This document shows positions 42,570 through 51,154 of a stretch of DNA of 64,000 nucleotides, piece by piece. Position 1 is the stretch's first letter, and every line of letters begins with the position of its first letter. This DNA comes from Chitinophagaceae bacterium (GTDB taxonomy: Bacteria; Bacteroidota; Bacteroidia; Chitinophagales; Chitinophagaceae). A program made the translations under genes and the position numbers. The notes under the pieces are model-generated. The model ran no database searches, was not told the DNA's origin, and was given only the letters and a program-made list of their open reading frames with translations. The stretch is from the NCBI GenBank assembly GCA_018335935.1, contig JAGXRG010000026.1:1-64000 (forward strand). The letters run 5' to 3'.

Positions 42570-45500
42570 TTAAACTAAAGTAGTATCATTTACTAAATCA
42601 TCCATTTCGCTTTTTTTCTTTTTTGAGGAAAGGAATGAATACATAGCTGGAATTACAAATAAAGTTAGAATGAGAGAAAACATAATACCACCAACAATTA
42701 CAATACCTAAAGGAATTCTACTGGTTGAGGCATCTCCAAGTGATAAAGCCAATGGTAATGCACCCAGACTCATGGCTAAACTTGTCATTAAAATAGGTCT
42801 AAATCTTGCTACGGCAGCATCAATTACTGCAATAGTTTTTTGTTCTCCTTTCAATTGTTTCTGATTTGCAAATTCTACAATTAAAATACCATTTTTAGTC
42901 ACTAAACCAATCAACATAATCATTCCAATTTGAGAAAAAATATTAAGTGTTTGATCAAAAGCTTGTAATGATAGTAATGCTCCAGCAATTGCTAATGGAA
43001 CAGTAATCATAATAATGATTGGATCAATAAAACTTTCGAATTGTGCAGCTAATACTAAAAAAATTAATATTAAAGCTAATATAAAAGCAAAGCTAGTATT
43101 GCTTCCACTTTCAGCAAAGTCTCTTGATGAACCACTTAATGAAGTGGTAAAAGTTTCATCTAATAATTGTTTTGAAATTTTCTGCATTTCTTTAATACCA
43201 TCTCCTACTGTTTTACCAGGTGCTAATCCAGAAGAAATAGTAGCAGATTTATAGCGATTAAAATGATAGATTGTTGGTGGAGAATTGTTTTCTTCGAAAG
43301 AGACTAGATTGTCTAACGAAACTGCAGCTCCCTTATTATTTTTTACATAAATATTTTTAATATCAGAAGGCTCATCTCTTTCATTTCTACTTACTTGAGC
43401 CATTACTACATATTGCTTACCATCTTTAGTAAAAAAACCAATTCTTCTATTACTTAATGCCAATTGCAAAGCTTCTGAAATACTTTGTACACTAATACCA
43501 AGTTCACTTGCTTTTAAACGATCTATAATAATTCTTAGCTCTGGTTTATTGAATTTTAGATCTGTATCAGCATTTAATAAAACATCACTATTATTAGCTG
43601 CTTCTAAAAATTTAGGAAGTACATTTTTTATTTTATCGAAATTCACATTTTGTAGAACAAATTGAACGGGTTGCCCTCCTCTTCTATTCACAGAAATGGT
43701 TTGTTCTTGAATAGTTACTGCTTTACCTTCTGTGAATTTTGAAACATTCTTATTCACCATATCAACAATTTCCTGCTGACTTCTTTTTCGTTGACTTGGA
43801 GGAACTAATGTAGCTCTTAAAAAACCAGTATTTACAGCACCTGAACCAGTAAAACCAGGAGCTGTAATGGATATAATAATTTCTTTTTCAGGAACAGAAT
43901 CCAAAAGAAATGTTGTTAGCTTATCCATATATTTATCCATATAATCATAAGCTGTTCCTTCAGGTGCTGTAACTGAAACCCTGAACTGGCTTCTATCTTC
44001 CATGGGTGCTAGTTCAGATTGTAAATTACTTCCTACCAAATAAATAATAGCAAAACAAGCTAAAACTATAATAATAGCAGCACCTTTAAATTTCATAAAT
44101 GCGTTGAGCATTTTTCTATATCCATTTTCTAGTCCTCTAAAAAAAGGTTCAGTAAAAATGTAAAATCTAGAATGTTTAGGTTTCTTTTTGGTCATTTTAA
44201 CATTAAGCACTGGGGTTAATGTTAAAGACACTAAGGCTGAAATTAAAACTGCACCTGCAACAACAATTCCAAATTCTCTAAATAATCTTCCAACAAAACC
44301 TTCTAAGAAAATTACAGGAAGAAACACAATTGCAAGAGTGATTGAGGTGGAAATTACTGCAAAATAAATTTCTTTTGAACCTTCGCTAGCAGCTCGCCAT
44401 TTATTTACCCCAGCTTCCATTTTTTTGTAAATGTTTTCAGTAACCACAATTCCATCATCTACAACTAAGCCTGTTGCTAAAACAATAGCTAATAAGGTTA
44501 ACACATTAATGGTAAACCCAAACAAATACATAATAAAGAAAGCCCCAATTAATGAAACAGGTATATCAATTAATGGCCTAAATGCAATGAGCCAATCTCT
44601 AAAAAATAAATAAATAATAAGTATTACTAAAACTAATGCAATGATTAAAGTTTCTTTAACTTCTGCAATTGATTTTTTAATGAATTTAGTTTGATCTAAA
44701 GCAATTTGAAGTTTAATATCTTCTGGAACTTCTTTTTTAATTTGATCTAACCTTTTATAAAATTCATTTGAAATGGCCACATAGTTTGAACCAGGTTGAG
44801 GTACTATGGCTAAGGCAATCATTGGTACACCACTTTCTTTTAAAACTGATTCTTCATTTTCTGGACCTAGAACTACTTCTGCAACATCTTTTATTTTAAT
44901 GTTTGTTCCATTTACATTTTTGATAATAACATTTTCAAATTCTTCTTCAGTATTAATTTTGCCAAAAGTTCTTACAGAAAGTTCTGTTGCATTACCTGAA
45001 ATTTTACCTGCTGGCAACTCAACATTTTCTCTCATTAATGCTGTTTGAACATCAGAAAAAGTTAAACCATATGCACTAAGATTAGTAGTGTTGAACCAAA
45101 TTCGCATTGCATACCTTTTCTCTCCCCAAATTGAAATACCACTAACACCTGGTATGGTTTGTAATCTTTCTAAAAGATTATTATTAGCAAATTCAGTAAT
45201 CTGTAATTGATTTCTGGTATTGCTTTGAACCGTCATTGCTAATATAGGATCAGAACTAGCATCAGCTTTAGAAACAACAGGTGGTGCATCTAAATCTGAT
45301 GGTAAGGAACGAATAGCTTGAGAAACTTTATCTCTAACATCATTTGCAGCAGCTTCTAAATCTTCTCCCAACTCAAACTCAACATTAATATTACTACTAC
45401 CCGAACTACTAGATGAAGTAATGTTTTTTACACCTGCAATACCATTAACAGCTTTTTCTAAAGGTTCAGTTATTTGAGATTCTATAATATCTGAATTTGC

Positions 45501-45659
45501 ACCAGGATAAGAAGTTCTAACGCTAATATTAGGTGGATCAATTGCAGGATAATCTCTCACTCCTAAAAAACTAAAACCAATAACACCAAAAAGAATAATG
45601 ATGATACTAAGTACTATAGCCATTACTGGCCTACGTAAACTAATTTCTGAAATATTCAC
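42570..45659 (-). CDS. RND multidrug efflux pump, AcrB/HAE1 family
   Basis: The 1029-residue inner-membrane proton antiporter has 12 TM segments, two large periplasmic loops and the proton-relay pair Asp-Asp in TM4 (GLVVDDGIVVTEN). The NALGFLG-like start is NISEISLRRPVMAIVLSI. It resembles AcrB/MexB more than the CusA metal pumps. The start codon is GTG with an in-frame TGA directly upstream. Substrate range cannot be read from the sequence. Confidence 0.94.
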   Translation of the reverse strand: MNISEISLRRPVMAIVLSIIIILFGVIGFSFLGVRDYPAIDPPNISVRTSYPGANSDIIESQITEPLEKAVNGIAGVKNITSSSSSGSSNINVEFELGEDLEAAANDVRDKVSQAIRSLPSDLDAPPVVSKADASSDPILAMTVQSNTRNQLQITEFANNNLLERLQTIPGVSGISIWGEKRYAMRIWFNTTNLSAYGLTFSDVQTALMRENVELPAGKISGNATELSVRTFGKINTEEEFENVIIKNVNGTNIKIKDVAEVVLGPENEESVLKESGVPMIALAIVPQPGSNYVAISNEFYKRLDQIKKEVPEDIKLQIALDQTKFIKKSIAEVKETLIIALVLVILIIYLFFRDWLIAFRPLIDIPVSLIGAFFIMYLFGFTINVLTLLAIVLATGLVVDDGIVVTENIYKKMEAGVNKWRAASEGSKEIYFAVISTSITLAIVFLPVIFLEGFVGRLFREFGIVVAGAVLISALVSLTLTPVLNVKMTKKKPKHSRFYIFTEPFFRGLENGYRKMLNAFMKFKGAAIIIVLACFAIIYLVGSNLQSELAPMEDRSQFRVSVTAPEGTAYDYMDKYMDKLTTFLLDSVPEKEIIISITAPGFTGSGAVNTGFLRATLVPPSQRKRSQQEIVDMVNKNVSKFTEGKAVTIQEQTISVNRRGGQPVQFVLQNVNFDKIKNVLPKFLEAANNSDVLLNADTDLKFNKPELRIIIDRLKASELGISVQSISEALQLALSNRRIGFFTKDGKQYVVMAQVSRNERDEPSDIKNIYVKNNKGAAVSLDNLVSFEENNSPPTIYHFNRYKSATISSGLAPGKTVGDGIKEMQKISKQLLDETFTTSLSGSSRDFAESGSNTSFAFILALILIFLVLAAQFESFIDPIIIMITVPLAIAGALLSLQAFDQTLNIFSQIGMIMLIGLVTKNGILIVEFANQKQLKGEQKTIAVIDAAVARFRPILMTSLAMSLGALPLALSLGDASTSRIPLGIVIVGGIMFSLILTLFVIPAMYSFLSSKKKKSEMDDLVNDTTLV

Positions 45660-45669
45660 TCAGCTATTT

Positions 45670-46728
45670 TTAATTTTTTATTTTGTTTAATTTAACCGAA
45701 GCACCAGGTTTTATAGCTAATAAACCAGTTGTTAAAATGGTATCGCCAATTTGTAAGCCCGAGGTTATTTCAATCATTGATGAATCTCTAATTCCTGTTT
45801 TTACAATTTCAACTTTTGCAAATCCATCTTTATATAATAACACTTGCTTATTTCTTGCTTTAGGAATTACAGCTTCGGAAGGAATCATTAATGCAGCATT
45901 GTTAGTTCCTAAATTACATTTTACTTTAACAAATGCACCAGCTATAAGTTTTGAGTTAGATTGATTTACTCTGGCTTTTACTCTTAAGCTTCGAGAATCG
46001 GAAGCAATATTATTTTCTGTTGCAATTATAGTTGCAGTATGATTTAAATTGTCACTTTCAAGACTAAATTTTATAACTGAACCCACTTTCATTTGACTAG
46101 AATATTTTTCAGGAACAGTAAAATCTAATTTGAGCTGATTAACTTGTCGGATACTTGTAATAATTGTTTGAGGATTGATATATGCACCTAGACTAATATT
46201 TCGTAAGCCTAATGTTCCTGTAAATGGTGCTCGGATTCTTGTTTTCTCAATATTGGTTTCAAGTATTTGCATATCGGCTTGCAAACTATTTACACTAAGC
46301 TTATACTGATCATATTCTTGCTGACTTACCCCATTAATTTTTAATAATGCATCATACCTATTTAAAGTTTGTTCAGCAACTTTAAGTTGAATTTTAAGCT
46401 TATTATATTGAGCCATTAAATCACCATCAAAAAGTTTTACCAAAACAGTTCCTTTGGTTACTGTTGAACCTTCTCTGAACAAAATTTCAGTAACACGACC
46501 TGAAGTTTCTGGATGTATTTCAGTTTCTTCAAAAGGAATTAAACTACCAGGCACTTCAATATCTTGACTTAAACTTTTTGCAACAACAACAAAAGTATCA
46601 ACTTTTAATAGCGGCTTTTTATTGTTCAATTTTGGCTCTAGAGCTTTCTCTTTTTTACCACAAGAGGATAAAGCAATACAAATGAAAAAACATGATTTTA
46701 AAAAGGCAGCAATAAAAACTTTCTTCAC
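45670..46728 (-). CDS. RND efflux periplasmic adaptor lipoprotein
   Basis: The 352-residue membrane-fusion protein has a lipobox (ALSSC, Cys23), a biotinyl-lipoyl domain (VPGSLIPFEETEIHPETSGRV, GSTVTKGTVLVKL), a helical hairpin (about 115-155) and a beta-barrel domain. It is the first gene of the RND operon. The start codon is GTG. A -7 element TAGCTTTG lies 25 bases upstream. Confidence 0.92.
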   Translation of the reverse strand: MKKVFIAAFLKSCFFICIALSSCGKKEKALEPKLNNKKPLLKVDTFVVVAKSLSQDIEVPGSLIPFEETEIHPETSGRVTEILFREGSTVTKGTVLVKLFDGDLMAQYNKLKIQLKVAEQTLNRYDALLKINGVSQQEYDQYKLSVNSLQADMQILETNIEKTRIRAPFTGTLGLRNISLGAYINPQTIITSIRQVNQLKLDFTVPEKYSSQMKVGSVIKFSLESDNLNHTATIIATENNIASDSRSLRVKARVNQSNSKLIAGAFVKVKCNLGTNNAALMIPSEAVIPKARNKQVLLYKDGFAKVEIVKTGIRDSSMIEITSGLQIGDTILTTGLLAIKPGASVKLNKIKN

Positions 46729-46753
46729 TAGATTTAGTTTATGTATGAATTTA

Positions 46754-46761
46754 CAAAGCTA
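46754..46761 (-). promoter_or_regulatory. -7 promoter element for the RND operon
   Basis: TAGCTTTG on the minus strand matches TAnnTTTG exactly, 25 bases upstream of the adaptor GTG. No TTTG is found at the -33 position, so activation by a regulator is possible. Confidence 0.45.
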
Positions 46762-46833
46762 AGTTCTAGATAATAAATATTGCTGAGGAAATAATTTTAT
46801 CAATGGTATTTTTCTAAAATAGGAATTTAGATT

Positions 46834-49119
46834 TTATAATAGAATGGTTTGTTGTAATTTAATGTCTTTAGATGAAGCTCCAACCATGATATTAAATTCA
46901 CCAGGTTCTACTACAAATGTTCCATTTTCGTTGTAGAATCCTAATTCTTTTTCAGTAAGGGTAAATGTAATTGTTTTAGATTCTGCTGCTTTCAGCATAA
47001 TTTTATGAAATCCTTTCAATTCTTTTATTGGCCTTACTATACTAGCAATTTTATCATGCAAATAAAGTTGCACAATTTCCTCACCTGCTACTTTTCCATA
47101 GTTTCTTATAGTTACAGAAACTGTAATCGATTTAGGATTTTTTTTATCAATAATTAAATTAGAATAATCGAATTTAGTATAGCTTAAACCAAAGCCAAAA
47201 GGATAAAGAGGTTCATTTGATTCATCGGTATAATGCGACCAAAAAACTTCTTTTTTAGGTCCTGGTCTGCCTGTATTAAAATGGTTATAATACAGAGGCA
47301 ATTGGCCAACAGATTTTGGAAAACTCATAGGCAATTTACCAGAAGGATTATAATCTCCAAATAAAACATGTGCAATTGCATTACCACTTTGAGATCCTAA
47401 TTGCCATGCTTCAAGAATTGCAGGAACGTTGGCATCTGCCCAATTAAGTGTCAGTGGTCTACCATTCATTACAATTAAAACAATATTTTTATTTACTTTA
47501 TAAACTGCTTCTAAAAGTTCTTGTTGAACACCAGGTAAATTCAAATTAGTTCTACTTCTTCCTTCACCACTTTGAAATCCGTGTTCGCCCAAAACCATTA
47601 CTACAACTTCAGCATTTTTTGCAGCTTGAACAGCATTTGCAAATCCACTTTTATCTGTTTCATTAATCATCACTTCATCAACAAAATTGGTGGCATTTAA
47701 ACTTAACGCTGCTCCTTTTGCATAGGTGTAATTAGAGGTATATTTAGAAATCCCTTCTAACACAGAAACAGCAGAACTATCATCTGCACCTAATCTCCAT
47801 GAACCTAAAGGACTATTTTTTTCTTCTGCTAAAACACCAATGATAGCAATATTTTTTTGAGATTTATTTAATGGTAAGATGTTTCCATCATTCTTTAATA
47901 GCACTATAGATTTTTTAGCAACGTCGAGTGCTGCTTCATGAAATGCTTTTGAATTGGTAAGTTCTTTTTCTCTTAAACTATCGCAATACAAATATGGATT
48001 ATCGAATAACCCCAATTCAAACTTTACTTTTAAAATTCTTCTTACAGCATCATCAATAACTTTAATATTCACTTTGCCCGACTCAACTAATTCTTTTAAA
48101 TGCTTTACATAAGCATAAGATTCCATATCCATATCAGAACCTGCATTTGCAGATAATTCAGCTACTTGTTCTAAATCTTTTGCATAACCATGATCAATCA
48201 TTTCTAAACCAGAGCCCCAATCTGAAACCACAAAACCTTCAAAGTTCCATTTCGATTTTAAAATATCTCTTTGTAAAAAAGCATTTGCTGTGGCCGGAAC
48301 TCCATTAACTACATTAAAAGAATTCATTACAGTTTGTACATTGTTTTCGACAGCAGCTTTGAAAGGCGGAAAAATAGTATTGTATAATGTTACTGTTCCT
48401 ATATCAACAGTATTGTAATCTCTACCAGATTCTGCAAATCCATATCCAGCAAAATGTTTAGCTGTAGCAGCAATAGTATTAGACTTGTTTAAAGAATCTC
48501 CTTGAAAGCCTTTAATTCTTGCTACTCCAATTTTAGCTCCTAGAAAAGGATCTTCACCAGCACCTTCCATAACCCTACCCCATCGAGCATCTCTAGTTAC
48601 ATCAAGCATTGGAGCAAAAGTCCAATTTATACCAGCAGCAGCAGCTTCTGTAGCAGAAATCCTAGCAGATTTTTCAATAGCTTCTAAATCCCAACTTGCT
48701 GCTTCTGCTAATGGAATAGGAAAAATAGTTTTATAACCATGAATGACATCGAAACCAAATAGCAGTGGTATTCCTAATCTTGTTTCATTGATTACTAATT
48801 CTTGTAATTTCCTTACTTCTTCAACACCTTTTACATTTAACACTGAACCAACCCAACCTTTTTTTAAGTGATCATATTTTTTTGCAGCATCTCCATTCTT
48901 TGGAGCAGGGCCAGTTACATCCCAAAAACCATTGTATTGATTCATTTGACCAATCTTTTCTTCTAAAGTCATTTTTTGTAATAGAACTTCAACTTTTTCA
49001 TCAATAGTTTTTGGCTTTTTGTTTAGTAAGGTTCCTGCAAAAATTATTAATACAATGGCTATTAAATAGAACCAATTTTTCAAGAAAAAATTAACTGTAG
49101 TACTAAAAATATTTTTCAT
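46834..49119 (-). CDS. bglX: GH3 beta-glucosidase (BglX type)
   Basis: The 761-residue GH3 enzyme releases glucose from beta-glucan oligosaccharides. The N-terminal hydrophobic segment (16-32) is a signal anchor or uncleaved signal. The TIM barrel carries KHFAGYG and the nucleophile Asp300 in VVSDWGSG. The second domain has GEHGFQSGEGRSR, with a likely acid/base Glu. A C-terminal FnIII-like domain (about 665-760) completes the BglX layout. It follows the GH16 gene by 75 bases, with a hairpin between. In the locus it would complete depolymerisation in the periplasm. Confidence 0.94.
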   Translation of the reverse strand: MKNIFSTTVNFFLKNWFYLIAIVLIIFAGTLLNKKPKTIDEKVEVLLQKMTLEEKIGQMNQYNGFWDVTGPAPKNGDAAKKYDHLKKGWVGSVLNVKGVEEVRKLQELVINETRLGIPLLFGFDVIHGYKTIFPIPLAEAASWDLEAIEKSARISATEAAAAGINWTFAPMLDVTRDARWGRVMEGAGEDPFLGAKIGVARIKGFQGDSLNKSNTIAATAKHFAGYGFAESGRDYNTVDIGTVTLYNTIFPPFKAAVENNVQTVMNSFNVVNGVPATANAFLQRDILKSKWNFEGFVVSDWGSGLEMIDHGYAKDLEQVAELSANAGSDMDMESYAYVKHLKELVESGKVNIKVIDDAVRRILKVKFELGLFDNPYLYCDSLREKELTNSKAFHEAALDVAKKSIVLLKNDGNILPLNKSQKNIAIIGVLAEEKNSPLGSWRLGADDSSAVSVLEGISKYTSNYTYAKGAALSLNATNFVDEVMINETDKSGFANAVQAAKNAEVVVMVLGEHGFQSGEGRSRTNLNLPGVQQELLEAVYKVNKNIVLIVMNGRPLTLNWADANVPAILEAWQLGSQSGNAIAHVLFGDYNPSGKLPMSFPKSVGQLPLYYNHFNTGRPGPKKEVFWSHYTDESNEPLYPFGFGLSYTKFDYSNLIIDKKNPKSITVSVTIRNYGKVAGEEIVQLYLHDKIASIVRPIKELKGFHKIMLKAAESKTITFTLTEKELGFYNENGTFVVEPGEFNIMVGASSKDIKLQQTILL

Positions 49120-49144
49120 TCAAAAGAAATAGAAATTACTCAAA

Positions 49145-49183
49145 AATTGTCATCACATTTAACAATGAAACGTGATGACAATT
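49145..49183 (-). terminator. hairpin between GH16 and GH3 genes
   Basis: Two perfect 12-base arms (49145-49156 and 49172-49183) surround a 15-base loop. On the minus strand the second arm ends in TT and runs into TTTG. It looks like an intrinsic terminator or attenuator. It could alternatively be a palindromic protein-binding site 26-64 bases before the GH3 start. Confidence 0.6.
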
Positions 49184-49194
49184 CAATTGAAATA

Positions 49195-50226
49195 TTATTG
49201 ATACACTCTGATATAATCAATTTCAAAAGTTGCAGTGTTAAAGGCTGGATCGATTGAACCTCCAAAATGTCCACCCATTGCAAAGTTTAAAAGAAGGAAA
49301 AAATTATGATTAAAAGGTACACTTTGATTATTTGTAAAAGTGTAGAAAACTACTCCATCAACATAAAATTTAATTGATGTTGCTGTCCATTCCATTTTAT
49401 ATAAATGAAATTCTGTTGTTGCATTAGAAATTACTTTGGTTCCTCCATCTGCATTACCACCTGAATGACCAGGATGATGAACAGTACCAAAAATTTTGTT
49501 GAGTTCCATTCCTCTATGTTCCATAATATCAATCTCACCACAAGCTGGCCAACCAACAGTATTAATGTTATCTCCTAACATCCAAATTGCAGGCCATGTA
49601 CCAACACCAGCAGGAAGTTTAGCCCTTGCTTCTACAGTACCATATTTAAATGAAAATTTATTTTTTGATAACAGCCTTGCAGATGTATAAGCACTACCTG
49701 AATAGTTTTCTTTTTTTGCAATAATTTTTAAAGTACCATTTGATACAATTGCATTATCTAATCTATTGGTATAGTATTGAGCCTCATTATTTCCCCAACC
49801 TCCAGAACCAGTTCCAATATCATAACCCCATTTGCCAGGATCTGGTGCCCCAGGTGTATCAAATTCATCAGAAAAAATTAAAGAACTAGATACTGCAACT
49901 GTAATTTGTATAGATTTAGAGGCAGTTAAATTAGACTGACTTTTTGCTACAACATTAACTGTATAATTACCGCCTGAAGGATATTTATAAGTCACTATTC
50001 CATTTGGTACTGTTTGGAAAACACCATTACCAAAATCAAAGTCAAAATTTACAGCATTGGTAGCAGTTGCTGTGAAGGTTACATTACCACTATTGTCTGT
50101 ACTAACATTTGCCGACAATGTAACATTTGTTGGTGCAACATTTGTATTAGGTGGTGTATCATCACCTTTTGAACAAGCTGAAATAATCGCGAACAATGAT
50201 ATGATTAAAAAATTCATGAGTTTCAT
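49195..50226 (-). CDS. PKD-GH16 endo-beta-glucanase lipoprotein (laminarinase-like)
   Basis: A 343-residue lipoprotein (lipobox IISAC, Cys18) with a PKD-like domain (about 30-112) and a GH16 catalytic domain (about 116-343). The active-site motif is GEIDIMEH: nucleophile Glu231, Asp233 and acid/base Glu236. The ExDxxE spacing with a bulged strand is the one found in laminarinases and other beta-1,3-glucanases. It is likely surface-exposed, since the locus has SusCD. It would cut polymer into oligosaccharides for import. Confidence 0.93.
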   Translation of the reverse strand: MKLMNFLIISLFAIISACSKGDDTPPNTNVAPTNVTLSANVSTDNSGNVTFTATATNAVNFDFDFGNGVFQTVPNGIVTYKYPSGGNYTVNVVAKSQSNLTASKSIQITVAVSSSLIFSDEFDTPGAPDPGKWGYDIGTGSGGWGNNEAQYYTNRLDNAIVSNGTLKIIAKKENYSGSAYTSARLLSKNKFSFKYGTVEARAKLPAGVGTWPAIWMLGDNINTVGWPACGEIDIMEHRGMELNKIFGTVHHPGHSGGNADGGTKVISNATTEFHLYKMEWTATSIKFYVDGVVFYTFTNNQSVPFNHNFFLLLNFAMGGHFGGSIDPAFNTATFEIDYIRVYQ

Positions 50227-50229
50227 TTA

Positions 50230-51135
50230 CTAAGGTTTTACTTTAAGTTTTTGGTACCAAGCATTGCCATCGGCACCTATATTTCTTAAAAGCATATTTG
50301 CTGATGTTATTGAAAGTATTTCATAATTTACTCCTCCAGTTCCAAAGTTAATAATGCCATTACCTGGAACTTTAAACTGAATTTGTGTGGAATTGGCACT
50401 AGTAAATCCTGAAGTTGCATCCATAAATATTAAATTTTTTGTTCCTCCAGTATTCATTGGATAACAACCATCACCTCCAGCAAATCCATAGAAAGATGTA
50501 GATGCACCAATTGAAAAAGATTCTCCTTTATTATTTACATTCATGGTAATATTAGCACCAGCATTCGTAAATGTTATTTCATCGTCATAAGCACATGCTT
50601 CACGAGTGTTTGGTGTTGCAGCATACCACCAAACACCTGGATCTGGATCTAATCTTGTAGGATTATCAACTCCAAAATGACCAAATGCATCTTTATCAGT
50701 AACCCATACTTTACTTGTTCCATTGGTTAAGTTTTGACGCATTGTAGTTGGTATTTCGAACGCTACAAATACTTTAATTTTTTTACTAATGGTAGACATT
50801 TCTCCACCAGTACCAATTGCATTAACTATAATGGTAAACTCATTGGTTCCTGGAGTAGCATATTTATAATTGATAACTCCTGATGGAACTACTTTTTTAA
50901 TTCCATCGCCAAAGTCTATATTATAAGTAAGAGCACCTGTTGATGTTGTAGTAATGGCTACAAAACCTGTTCCATCTCCATTTGGATTACTAGAGTTGAC
51001 ACCAGCTATTACTGTATTTAAAGTTAATCCTGTTGGTGCTTTTATATCTCCAAACGAAAAATTCTCTTTAGTACAACTACTAAATACAATTGTAGTTGCC
51101 AATAGTAAGGTTAGAATATTTTTAATTTTTATCAT
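50230..51135 (-). CDS. PKD-domain surface lipoprotein of the PUL
   Basis: A 301-residue lipoprotein (lipobox VFSSC, Cys21) with one PKD-like domain (about 35-125) and a C-terminal domain (about 130-301) of unknown family. The latter contains NGTSKVWVTDKDAFGHFGV, a WWYAATPN stretch and several aromatic residues, as expected of a glycan-binding surface. It lies 3 bases upstream of the GH16 gene and shares its PKD type. By position it may be a SusE/F-like accessory binding protein. No catalytic motif is evident. Confidence 0.75.
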   Translation of the reverse strand: MIKIKNILTLLLATTIVFSSCTKENFSFGDIKAPTGLTLNTVIAGVNSSNPNGDGTGFVAITTTSTGALTYNIDFGDGIKKVVPSGVINYKYATPGTNEFTIIVNAIGTGGEMSTISKKIKVFVAFEIPTTMRQNLTNGTSKVWVTDKDAFGHFGVDNPTRLDPDPGVWWYAATPNTREACAYDDEITFTNAGANITMNVNNKGESFSIGASTSFYGFAGGDGCYPMNTGGTKNLIFMDATSGFTSANSTQIQFKVPGNGIINFGTGGVNYEILSITSANMLLRNIGADGNAWYQKLKVKP

Positions 51136-51154
51136 GATTTATGATTTTATTTTT

